Source: an uncultured Ruminococcus sp.
GTDB taxonomy: Bacteria > Bacillota > Clostridia > Oscillospirales > Ruminococcaceae
NCBI GenBank assembly: GCA_900556055.1
Contig: USNJ01000052.1
Coordinates: 1-11,962, forward strand
DNA length: 11,962 nucleotides
Direction: 5' to 3'
Shown here: in pieces, positions 1 to 6,065 of the stretch
Numbering within the stretch: position 1 is the first letter of the stretch
Layout: each line of letters opens with the position of its first letter
Translations under genes and position numbers: made by a program
Notes under the pieces: model-generated
Told to the model about the DNA's origin: nothing
Seen by the model: only the letters and a program-made list of their open reading frames with translations
The model's database searches: none

Positions 1-153
1 AAGAACAATGCTTTTGCAAACGCTAAGCTTTACAGATATGATTCTTCCAGAAACGTACTCGTTCTTGTTGACGAAACCATTATCGGTTCTGACGGAACAG
101 CTTCCTTTGACGTTGTAAACAGCGGTACATACGCAATAGTTATCGCAAAGTAA
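1..153 (+). CDS. C-terminal end of a secreted protein (partial, 5' end outside window)
   Basis: The window opens in frame within a coding region of 50 codons ending at TAA 151-153. The visible residues include AKLYRYDSSRN, DGTASFDVVNSGTYAIVIAK and the stop. The same pattern (AK-[IL]-[FY]-R-[FY]-D, then a hydrophobic strand, then DGxxxFxVxxSGxYAxxI) closes the next gene (376-2475), where it reads AKIFRFDPENH and SGIYALIIMK. The fragment is therefore the end of a C-terminal beta-sandwich-like module on a paralogue of the downstream secreted repeat protein. Function is not known; by analogy it would be extracellular. The rest of the protein, including any repeats or signal peptide, lies outside the window. 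A rho-independent terminator follows at once, so the two paralogues are separate transcription units. Confidence 0.8.
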   Translation, partial: KNNAFANAKLYRYDSSRNVLVLVDETIIGSDGTASFDVVNSGTYAIVIAK

Positions 154-173
154 TTTCATTTTCACAATAAAAT

Positions 174-214
174 ACGGGGTCTGGATCTAAATTATTCAGA
201 CCCTGTAATTTTGT
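174..214 (+). terminator. Rho-independent terminator of the upstream partial gene
   Basis: ACGGGGTCTG (174-183) pairs with CAGACCCTGT (197-206), a 10-bp stem with one G-U pair and a 13-nt loop. A T-rich tail (AATTTTGT) follows. It begins 20 nt after the TAA at 151-153. Confidence 0.85.
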
Positions 215-260
215 CCGGAAGAATGTAATTAAATTGTAACTAAATTTTGCCGAATATTAA

Positions 261-288
261 TTGCATTTTCCTGCGGATATGGTATAAT
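261..288 (+). promoter_or_regulatory. Sigma-A type promoter of the secreted repeat protein
   Basis: TTGCAT (261-266), 16-nt spacer, TATAAT (283-288). TG at 280-281 makes an extended -10 (TGGTATAAT). Transcription would start near 295, giving a leader of about 80 nt before the ATG at 376. No obvious operator was seen in the leader. Confidence 0.8.
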
Positions 289-375
289 TATCTCAGTCAG
301 CAGGATATGACGGAAAATGTTCCCGATCATCGGCAGATCAAACGTACCGTATCAAAAAGAAAAGGAGAGATTCTT

Positions 376-2475
376 ATGAAATTAAATAAAAGATTTGCAG
401 CAGGTATCCTTTCGATCGTACTTGCTTCACAGGCATTCGGCATCGTAGCTTCAGCCGCTTCATACGCAAATGATCCCAACTATGTTTACGTTGCAAGCAA
501 AAATGCTTATTTTCTGAAAACTGAGTGTGTATACTCCGCTAACGGTGTATATATCCCTTACACAAACGCTACACCTTACTATGAAACAAATACAAACACC
601 AACACAAATACAAATACAAACGGATCATATTCCTATAAGGAAATGGACAGCACTACAGTCTGCATCAACGGCAAGTATTTCTTCATCAAGGATTGCAGCT
701 ACAACTATACAACACGTCAGTATGTCCCCAATACAGGCGCAAAGTTCTATAACAACTATTATTCTTCATACTCCGATTACGGCAATCAGGTATATGTAAA
801 CGGCAAGTATTACAATAAGTCCGATTGTGTTCAGGACGGTGACAGATACTACCCCAAGAACGCTGTTGATCCTTCCACATCATATAAAGTATATGATAAG
901 ATGGTTTATATCAACGGACTTTACTATAACTTCTCCGACTGCACAAGAGATGATATCGGCAAGTATATCCCCTATCAGAATGCAGTAGGATATTCAAACT
1001 ATTATTCAGAGTATCAGATAGTTGACAACAATACAGTTAAGGTAAACGGACACTATTACAGCATCTCAAACTGTATCAAGGATAAGGACAGATATTATCC
1101 CGTTGATATAAACAAGTATAATGACAGCACCGATCAGGCAAACTACAAGGAATTCGACAAGATGGTTTACATCAACGGCAAGTATTATCTCATCTCCGAC
1201 TGCTACAAGAATGCTAACACCAACAGATATGCTCCCTATAACTTTGCAAGAGCTTATTCCTACCTTTACAACAGCTATGCTGACTATGGCAATCAGGTAT
1301 ATGTAAACGGCAAGTATTACAGCAAATCCGACTGCGTTCAGGACGGTGACAGATACTATCCTAAGTCTGAGATCAACAGCAGCACTACCTACAAGGTATA
1401 TGAGAAAATGGTTCTCATCAACGGATACTATTACTTCCTCTCTGACTGCTATAAGGATAACACAGGTAAATATGTTCCGTATACAAGCGCAAAGGGCTAC
1501 GTCAATTATTATCCCGATTATAAGGTCGTTGATGCTAACGTTATCTATGTAAACGGTCATTACTACCGCATCTCCGACTGCAATACGGATAACGATAAGT
1601 ACTATCCCAAGACAGGTGCTTCCAACGTAGACAGCTACTATTCCGATTACAAGGAATATGAATACATGGTTTACATCAACGGCAAGTACTACAACAAAAC
1701 AGACTGCTCTTACGATACTACATATAAGAGATATTCCCCCAAGACAGGTGCTAAGGGATACAGCAACAATTACACAAGCTACATCGTTTACTCCAACGAT
1801 ATCGTTATGGTAAACGGAAAGTATTACTACATCACAGACTGCGTAAAGGATAACGACAGATACTTCCCCAAGAGCGGAGCTCAGACTGTTGATGATTACG
1901 ATAACTCCGGCACGGTTTCTTCCGATGATCCTTACCTCTACAACAACACAAAGACTAAGGGCTGGTCTGCACTTATAAGAACTATGAAGAATGCTTCCTC
2001 GGGATCCACAACAAAGATCTCCATGAACAAGACATACAATGTCACAAAGGCATTCCTTAACAGCTTTGCAGGCACAAATAAAAAGGTTCAGCTTGTTATG
2101 CCCAACGGTTCTATATGGGAGATCAGTGGAAACAGCGTTACTTCCTCTGTCGCTGACACAACTAACATCAAGATCCAGTACAATACAACAGATATCCCTG
2201 CAGGTCTGAAAAAGGCTGCTGATTCACTCGCTGAGAGCTATGCTGAAGTTACTATTGGCGACAGCCAGATCAAGTCCTTTGGCTTCACAGGCAGAATGAC
2301 TGTTAAGTTCAAGCAGAGCACTGCAGGCAAGGTTGCTAAGATCTTCAGATTTGATCCCGAGAACCACTACCTCATCAGAACTGACTATGCTACTATCGAC
2401 AGCAACGGATATGTTACATTCAATGTTGACACTTCCGGTATCTATGCTCTGATCATCATGAAGAACCAGGGCTGA
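376..2475 (+). CDS. Secreted Tyr/Asn-rich repeat protein, 699 aa
   Basis: The start is ATG 376, preceded by AAAGGAGAGA at 361-370; the in-frame opening upstream (from 247) covers the promoter and is not coding. Residues 1-27 form a signal peptide (MKLNKR, hydrophobic core, VASA-A cleavage site), so the protein is exported. Residues 71-82 are a (Thr-Asn)6 linker. From about residue 90 to 510 there are ten clear copies, plus a degenerate one at about 37-69, of a unit of the type [VI]xxNGxYYxxSDCxxDxxxxYxP. Nearly every unit carries one Cys in [STK]DC. Residues ~517-699 form a different C-terminal module (GWSALIR, VMPNGSIWEISG, AKIFRFD, SGIYALIIMK) shared in part with the preceding gene. There is no LPXTG motif, SLH domain, dockerin or C-terminal membrane anchor. 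The NGxYY units loosely recall aromatic cell-wall or glucan-binding repeats, but I do not recognise the family. A binding, adhesin or cell-surface role is inference. Confidence 0.9.
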   Translation: MKLNKRFAAGILSIVLASQAFGIVASAASYANDPNYVYVASKNAYFLKTECVYSANGVYIPYTNATPYYETNTNTNTNTNTNGSYSYKEMDSTTVCINGKYFFIKDCSYNYTTRQYVPNTGAKFYNNYYSSYSDYGNQVYVNGKYYNKSDCVQDGDRYYPKNAVDPSTSYKVYDKMVYINGLYYNFSDCTRDDIGKYIPYQNAVGYSNYYSEYQIVDNNTVKVNGHYYSISNCIKDKDRYYPVDINKYNDSTDQANYKEFDKMVYINGKYYLISDCYKNANTNRYAPYNFARAYSYLYNSYADYGNQVYVNGKYYSKSDCVQDGDRYYPKSEINSSTTYKVYEKMVLINGYYYFLSDCYKDNTGKYVPYTSAKGYVNYYPDYKVVDANVIYVNGHYYRISDCNTDNDKYYPKTGASNVDSYYSDYKEYEYMVYINGKYYNKTDCSYDTTYKRYSPKTGAKGYSNNYTSYIVYSNDIVMVNGKYYYITDCVKDNDRYFPKSGAQTVDDYDNSGTVSSDDPYLYNNTKTKGWSALIRTMKNASSGSTTKISMNKTYNVTKAFLNSFAGTNKKVQLVMPNGSIWEISGNSVTSSVADTTNIKIQYNTTDIPAGLKKAADSLAESYAEVTIGDSQIKSFGFTGRMTVKFKQSTAGKVAKIFRFDPENHYLIRTDYATIDSNGYVTFNVDTSGIYALIIMKNQG
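586..621 (+). repeat. Microsatellite encoding (Thr-Asn)6
   Basis: Six tandem copies of a hexamer of type ACMAAY (ACA/ACC followed by AAT/AAC) encode TNTNTNTNTNTN, residues 71-82 of the secreted protein, between the degenerate first repeat and the regular array. It is probably a flexible linker and could vary in length by slippage in 6-nt steps without breaking frame. Confidence 0.9.
640..1897 (+). repeat. Tandem ~130-bp repeat array with 4-unit (507-bp) higher-order period
   Basis: The codon before Asn-Gly in each unit (ATC or GTA of xNG) starts at 664, 796, 910, 1042, 1171, 1303, 1417, 1549, 1675 and 1810. The unit lengths are 44, 38, 44, 43, 44, 38, 44, 42 and 45 codons. Positions four units apart differ by exactly 507 bp for units 1/5, 2/6, 3/7 and 4/8, and by 504 bp (5/9) and 507 bp (6/10) for the third group. 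Position-specific features repeat with the same period: NQVYVNGKYY only in units 2 and 6, NGHYY only in units 4 and 8. The DNA of units 2 and 6 is nearly identical, with differences mainly at third codon positions. Confidence 0.93.
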
Positions 2476-2509
2476 TACATTCTGACATGATTTCTCATAA
2501 AAAATAACG

Positions 2510-2556
2510 GCCGCCGTTCGATCTCTTAACTGAGACTGAGCGGCGGCTTATTTTGT
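2510..2556 (+). terminator. Rho-independent terminator of the secreted repeat protein
   Basis: GCCGCCG (2510-2516) pairs with CGGCGGC (2541-2547). The stem extends inward as an imperfect TTCGATCTC/GAGACTGAG stem, and a tail TTATTTTGTT follows. It lies 35 nt after the stop codon. Confidence 0.85.
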
Positions 2557-2580
2557 TATAATAAAAATCCATATAAAACA

Positions 2581-2609
2581 AAAAATCTGCCCTCTCGGAC
2601 AGACTTTTT
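2581..2609 (-). terminator. Rho-independent terminator, minus strand
   Basis: Read on the minus strand, GTCTGTCC pairs with GGGCAGAT around a GAGA tetraloop (two G-U pairs) and is followed by TTTTTTG. On the plus strand the same stem would have A-C mismatches, so it works better for leftward transcription. It could end the candidate small RNA or catch read-through from clpC. Confidence 0.6.
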
Positions 2610-2749
2610 GTAAAAGGAAAGAAAGAGAAATAAAAAATGAAAGAAAAAAGCATGGATCACAAATGTTAACCGTTTATGGACGATCAACAAAAAGTCCAGA
2701 TAAATTTGTGCAGTATGTATAAATCATTCAACATTTACCTGTAACCTTT
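2581..2749 (-). ncRNA. Candidate orphan small RNA (or short leader-like transcript), minus strand
   Basis: In the 392-nt gap between the repeat protein and clpC, the minus strand shows a promoter (2756-2785) and, about 165 nt downstream, a terminator hairpin (2581-2609). I found no credible ORF between them: the best is a 16-codon ATG frame with a poor ribosome binding site. An internal hairpin pairs GGAC with GTCC around 2672-2697. The rest is A/T-rich with a long pyrimidine tract. No known RNA family was recognised. The alternative is that the hairpin is a second terminator for read-through from clpC and the promoter match is chance in AT-rich DNA. Confidence 0.3.
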
Positions 2750-2755
2750 ATATAT

Positions 2756-2785
2756 ATTATATCACATTTATCAGAAATGTGTAAT
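2756..2785 (-). promoter_or_regulatory. Possible promoter of the minus-strand small transcript
   Basis: Read on the minus strand: ATTACA (2785-2780), 18-nt spacer, TATAAT (2761-2756), with TG one base before the -10 (TGATATAAT, extended -10). The surrounding DNA is strongly AT-rich, so a chance match is possible. Confidence 0.4.
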
Positions 2786-2824
2786 GTATATTTTATATGT
2801 GATATCATATAATTAAGGAATATC

Positions 2825-2860
2825 AAAAAGCTGCCGGCAATATATGCCGACAGCTTTTTT
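2825..2860 (-). terminator. Rho-independent terminator of clpC
   Basis: Read on the minus strand, AAAAAGCTGTCGGCA pairs with TGCCGGCAGCTTTTT around a TATAT loop, with one U-G pair. The T-run follows. It begins 8 nt after the clpC stop codon. On the plus strand the same position is an A-C mismatch, which supports leftward use. Confidence 0.9.
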
Positions 2861-2867
2861 ATACAGA

Positions 2868-5213
2868 TCATTTTGATGCAAGGCAGCGTATTATCAGACC
2901 GTTATCTCCGCTGTCGATCACCGCAGTATCGCCATGCTTGACGGTGCCGTTCAGTATTCCCGATGTCAGCAGATTTTCCGCTTCCGCAGATACCGCAGCC
3001 CTGAGCCTTCGTGCGCCCGTGCTGCCTTCACCGCCGCAAAGCCTTGTTATTGCTTCGGGAGTGAATTCGAGTGATATTTCCAGCTTCTGCGCCCTTTCCT
3101 TCAGCTCAAAAAGCATCTTTTCCGCTATCTTTCGCATATCGTCAGACGACAGCGGACGAAACACAGCTATCTCATCTACCCTGCCCAGCAGTTCGGGACG
3201 CAGCATCTTTTTCAGCTCATCCTTAACTGCGGACATTCCTGCCCTGTCATTGCTCTCGCCCATAAATCCGAGCTTCGGACGGTTTGCAAGCTTATCTGCG
3301 CCGATGTTCGATGTCATGACTATGACTGCACTTCGGAAGCTCACCCTTCTTCCGTGACCGTCTGTCAGTATGCCGTCCTCAAGTATCTGAAGAAGGATAT
3401 TCATCACATCGGGATGCGCCTTTTCTATCTCATCGAACAATACAACGGAATACGGCCGGCGGCGTATTTTTTCGGTAAGCTGTCCGCCATCGTCAAATCC
3501 AACATATCCCGGAGGCGCTCCTATAAGACGTGAAACACTGTGCTTTTCCATATATTCCGACATATCCATGCGGATAAGAGCGTTTCCGCTGTTGTAAAGA
3601 CATTCAGCAAGAGATTTTGCAAGCTCGGTCTTTCCGACACCTGTGGGTCCCGCAAAAATAAATGTGCCTATCGGACGGTTCGGATCACGCAGACCTACTC
3701 TGCTCCGCCTTACCGCCGCAGCAACAGCCTTCACCGCATCGTCCTGACCTTTGACACGCTCACACAGCTTATCTTCAAGAGATAACAGGCGTTCCGACTC
3801 CTCCATAGCAAGCTGACCCAATGGTATCCCCGTCCGCTGGGACACGATCTCCGCAATATTTTCCGCTGTAACAGGCAGCTTTTTTCTTTCGCTGTCGCTG
3901 AACCAGCTCGGAGCAGCCGAAGATTTACTGCGCTTTGACGGCGTTTTGCCAAGCATTTTAGCCAGCTCATCGGATAATTCGCCAAGCGTTGACGGCTCTT
4001 TTGCCGCTTTCAGACGCTCCCTTGACGCAGCTTCATCTATCAGATCTATCGCCTTATCGGGCAGGAATCTGTCATTGATATACATTTTTGAAAGCGTGAC
4101 GGCTGCACTGAGCGCACTGTCATCATATTTCACACAATGGAAATCCTCGTACCTGCTGCGAAGTCCCATTAATATCCTCAGCGTATCATCTTCCGACGGC
4201 TCGTTTATCATCACCTGCTGGAAACGGCGTTCAAGAGCGGCATCCTTCTCAATGTATCGGCGGTATTCGTCAAGCGTGGTTGCGCCTATCACCTGAACAT
4301 TTCCCCTCGCAAGCGCAGGCTTCAGGATATTTGCAGCATCTATCGCACCCTCTGCCGCTCCTGCTCCAACTATCGTGTGAAGCTCGTCGATGAAAAGAAT
4401 TATGTTCCCGTCAGAAATGACTTCCTCAATGCACTGGCGTATCCTGTCCTCAAAGTCCCCTCTGTATTTCGCACCCGAAAGCATTGCAGTAAGGTCAAGG
4501 GACAGTATACGCTTGTCACGCAGAGCAGGCGGAGCTTTTTCCTCTGCGATCATCATTGCTATCCCCTCGGCAACAGCGGTCTTTCCCACACCCGCCTCAC
4601 CTATCAGGCATGGATTGTTCTTCGTCCTGCGCGATAATATCTGAAGCGCACGCTCGATCTCATTGTCACGGCAGAAAACCGGGTCGATCAGCCCTTCCGA
4701 TGCACACAGCGTGAGATCTCTAGTGTATTTGGACAGTGCCATCGACCTTGGGATAGGCTCGTATATTCTCGTCCCCGAAACATCAACGCCCTTGCACGCC
4801 TCACGTATCTTGGATATGCTTCCGCCCGTTTCAGCGATCATGACCGAAAGCGAACAGTTTTCTTTCATAGATGCAGCAAGCAGAAGATGCTCCGTGCCTG
4901 CCTGCTTTGCCCCTGCGGAAACAGCAAGCTTGACCGCTGATTCGATTATCGATTTCATTATCGGCGTCAGGTCGGATTCATCGGGCGCAGTTATATCACC
5001 CACACCGATTATATCCACTATCCTGCGCCTTACCTTATCCTCTCTTATGCCACATGTTCTGAGAATGCCGTAAGCGGCAGTACCCTGTTCAGCCAGCATA
5101 GCCAGAAGCATATGCTCACTTCCGACATAAGTGTGTCCCAGTCTGCCCGACTGTAAAAAAGATTTATTGAGTATAAGATTAGCTTTTGCAGTCAGCCTGT
5201 CATGATTATACAT
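2868..5213 (-). CDS. clpC: ClpC-type AAA+ ATP-dependent unfoldase, 781 aa
   Basis: Hexameric HSP100 unfoldase that threads proteins into the ClpP protease in the cytoplasm. Residues 1-140 are the double Clp_N domain. D1 has Walker A GEAGVGKT (205-212), Walker B IILFIDE (271-277) and Arg finger LERRFQ (327-332). D2 has Walker A GPTGVGKT (522-529) and Walker B VVLFDEIEKAHP (590-601). KLGF at 647-650 matches the (L/I/V)GF ClpP-docking loop, so it is ClpC rather than the disaggregase ClpB. The start chosen is ATG 5213 because GAAAGGA lies 9 nt upstream; the ATG at 5231 has no ribosome binding site. The segment joining D1 to D2 (about 400-446) is roughly 20 residues shorter than in Bacillus ClpC and lacks a recognisable UVR motif. 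No ctsR, mcsA or mcsB lies beside it, and no CtsR box or CIRCE element was found upstream. The promoter was not clear. Confidence 0.93.
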   Translation of the reverse strand: MYNHDRLTAKANLILNKSFLQSGRLGHTYVGSEHMLLAMLAEQGTAAYGILRTCGIREDKVRRRIVDIIGVGDITAPDESDLTPIMKSIIESAVKLAVSAGAKQAGTEHLLLAASMKENCSLSVMIAETGGSISKIREACKGVDVSGTRIYEPIPRSMALSKYTRDLTLCASEGLIDPVFCRDNEIERALQILSRRTKNNPCLIGEAGVGKTAVAEGIAMMIAEEKAPPALRDKRILSLDLTAMLSGAKYRGDFEDRIRQCIEEVISDGNIILFIDELHTIVGAGAAEGAIDAANILKPALARGNVQVIGATTLDEYRRYIEKDAALERRFQQVMINEPSEDDTLRILMGLRSRYEDFHCVKYDDSALSAAVTLSKMYINDRFLPDKAIDLIDEAASRERLKAAKEPSTLGELSDELAKMLGKTPSKRSKSSAAPSWFSDSERKKLPVTAENIAEIVSQRTGIPLGQLAMEESERLLSLEDKLCERVKGQDDAVKAVAAAVRRSRVGLRDPNRPIGTFIFAGPTGVGKTELAKSLAECLYNSGNALIRMDMSEYMEKHSVSRLIGAPPGYVGFDDGGQLTEKIRRRPYSVVLFDEIEKAHPDVMNILLQILEDGILTDGHGRRVSFRSAVIVMTSNIGADKLANRPKLGFMGESNDRAGMSAVKDELKKMLRPELLGRVDEIAVFRPLSSDDMRKIAEKMLFELKERAQKLEISLEFTPEAITRLCGGEGSTGARRLRAAVSAEAENLLTSGILNGTVKHGDTAVIDSGDNGLIIRCLASK

Positions 5214-5324
5214 ATTCGCCGTTCCTTTCATACATCTTTTTTATAAGCATAGATATTATTGCACAATAAATATGAATTATTTGTCAGTTCATATAAATAC
5301 ACATAATTCGATGGACATTTCCAA

Positions 5325-5370
5325 AACAAGACGTAAAATGCCGCCGCCGGAAAGCCCGACAGCGGCATTT
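5325..5370 (-). terminator. Terminator of the Cys/Gly-rich peptide gene
   Basis: AAATGCCGC (5336-5344) pairs with GCGGCATTT (5362-5370). A further CGG/CCG pairing lies inside. Read on the minus strand it is followed by TTTTACG. A second perfect 8-bp hairpin, GCACCGAT/ATCGGTGC (5386-5406), lies between it and the stop codon. Together they separate the peptide gene from clpC. Confidence 0.65.
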
Positions 5371-5430
5371 ACTATGGAATGTTCAGCACCGATGCATTAT
5401 CGGTGCCGCAAGGACGTTCGGACGGTCAGA

Positions 5431-5592
5431 TCAGCATCCGCAGCCGCCGCAGCCACAGCTGTCATTGCCGCAGCCGTTGCCGCAGCCATTGCCACAGCCA
5501 TTACCGCAGCCATTGCCGCAGCCCCAGATGAGAAGAAGGATAATGATGATCCACCAGCAGGAACCTCCGCCAAATCCATAACCACAATTCAT
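5431..5592 (-). CDS. Small Cys/Gly-rich membrane peptide, 53 aa
   Basis: Begins ATG 5592 after AGGAGAG with an 8-nt spacer, and ends TGA at 5431. The protein runs: a Gly-rich N-terminus (MNCGYGFGGGSC), one hydrophobic membrane-spanning segment (WWIIIILLLIW, about 13-23), then a Cys/Gly/Asn tail of five CGN[GD] tetrapeptides followed by SCGCGGCGC. Eleven of 53 residues are Cys. It has its own promoter (5667-5695) and a terminator. The plan (Gly-rich start, short hydrophobic helix, Cys/Gly end) resembles tiny membrane peptides such as the YjcZ type of Bacillus and Cys-rich peptides I associate with gut clostridia. That likeness is by pattern only. Membrane insertion, metal binding or cross-linking of the Cys tail is inference. 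Longer reading frames over the same DNA lack this ribosome binding site. Confidence 0.8.
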   Translation of the reverse strand: MNCGYGFGGGSCWWIIIILLLIWGCGNGCGNGCGNGCGNGCGNDSCGCGGCGC

Positions 5593-5666
5593 AAATAAAA
5601 CTCTCCTTTAAATGATGTAGGGAAACTCCCGGACATTTTTTCTTGCCGTCCGTTGTTTCATATTGC

Positions 5667-5695
5667 ATTATATGGCGGGGATAAAAAAATGTTAC
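5667..5695 (-). promoter_or_regulatory. Promoter of the Cys/Gly-rich peptide gene
   Basis: Read on the minus strand: GTAACA (5695-5690), 17-nt spacer, TATAAT (5672-5667). The start site would be near 5660, giving a leader of about 65 nt that contains a CGGAC/GTCCG hairpin. Confidence 0.65.
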
Positions 5696-5845
5696 AGTCA
5701 TTTCGGATAATTTTACTTTGCGGGATATGTATCTTCTCCTTATCTCAATATAATTTTCTCAGGAACGGTGCTTCCTTATTCCGTAAGCATGATATCCTCA
5801 GAAAAAAAGTGTGTTTCACGGCGATATAATGCCTCCTCTTTAAGG
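5696..5845. other. Intergenic stretch with no supported gene
   Basis: Part of the 458-nt gap between the Cys-rich peptide gene and lnt. I see no ORF with a ribosome binding site and coding character here. A TATAAT at 5825-5830 has no matching -35. The other parts of the gap are the peptide promoter (5667-5695) and the candidate RNA with its promoter (5846-5995). Confidence 0.5.
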
Positions 5846-5874
5846 TTGGATTAAGGAAAGCATGATACTATATG
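5846..5874 (+). promoter_or_regulatory. Possible promoter of the candidate structured RNA
   Basis: TTGGAT (5846-5851), 17-nt spacer, TATATG (5869-5874). Transcription would start near 5880-5883, just at the 5' strand of the closing helix. The -10 is imperfect. Confidence 0.4.
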
Positions 5875-5882
5875 AATATAAG

Positions 5883-5995
5883 AAAAAGCTGATTAAAGCG
5901 CAGCGTTCGTTTCGCTGTTTTGAGGAACGCTCGAAAATACGTCACTGAGAGGGTGACGAAAAACAGCAGGAATGTATTAATCGGCATTTTTCTTT
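5883..5995 (+). ncRNA. Candidate structured RNA with closing helix, two hairpins and pseudoknot
   Basis: Helices read directly from the sequence are as follows. P1 is GCTGATTAA (5888-5896) with TTAATCGGC (5977-5985), nine pairs with one U-G. It is extended by AAAAA (5883-5887) with TTTTT (5987-5991) across a bulged A. P2 is AGCGTTC (5902-5908) with GAACGCT (5925-5931). P3 is CGTCAC (5940-5945) with GTGACG (5953-5958). The P2 loop holds GCTGTTTT (5914-5921), complementary over all eight bases to AAAACAGC (5960-5967), which would form a pseudoknot enclosing P3. The closing helix runs into TTTTTCTTT, so P1 may also act in termination. The element does not lead a gene on its strand: lnt is convergent. 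I checked from memory against common riboswitches, ribozymes, SRP RNA, 6S RNA and tmRNA and recognised none. A 28-codon ATG frame (5861-5947) overlaps it and is the main rival reading. Confidence 0.5.
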
Positions 5996-6027
5996 GATAA
6001 ACCATCTCCTCACTATTCATATATACG

Positions 6028-6065
6028 AAAAGTGCGCCGTTCCCCTTCCTTTACGGCGCACTTTT
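6028..6065. terminator. Bidirectional terminator downstream of lnt
   Basis: AAAAGTGCGCCGT (6028-6040) pairs perfectly with ACGGCGCACTTTT (6053-6065) around a 12-nt loop: 13 pairs with T-runs on both sides. The lnt stop codon (TAA, 6053-6051 on the minus strand) falls at the edge of the stem. It also blocks rightward read-through from the candidate RNA. Confidence 0.9.

Noticed and set aside
247-375. 43-residue N-terminal extension of the secreted repeat protein
   Set aside because: It overlaps the promoter and leader; the ATG at 376 has a strong ribosome binding site and begins a textbook signal peptide.
1066-1560. 164-codon antisense frame across the repeat array
   Set aside because: Valine/isoleucine-rich antisense shadow of the Tyr/Asn repeats; no ribosome binding site, and its length follows from the biased codon use of the repeats.
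640-1897. Regular repeats considered as a CRISPR array
   Set aside because: Repeats are long, diverged, in frame and translated; there are no short identical repeats with unique spacers.
5272-5598. 108-codon Ala-rich + strand frame
   Set aside because: Shadow of the CGNG repeat gene on the opposite strand; no ribosome binding site.
5501-5701. 66-codon minus-strand frame overlapping the Cys-rich peptide start
   Set aside because: It runs through the promoter and leader in another frame and lacks a ribosome binding site.
5861-5947. 28-codon ATG frame (MILYEYKKKLIKAQRSFR...) with AAGGA four nt upstream
   Set aside because: The spacing to the ribosome binding site is short, the product resembles nothing I know, and the same bases are better explained by the paired helices of the candidate RNA. 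Kept as an alternative.
5940-5958. CTGAGA within P3 considered as a TPP riboswitch motif
   Set aside because: The partner ACCTGAT element and the other conserved TPP segments are absent, and no thiamine gene follows.
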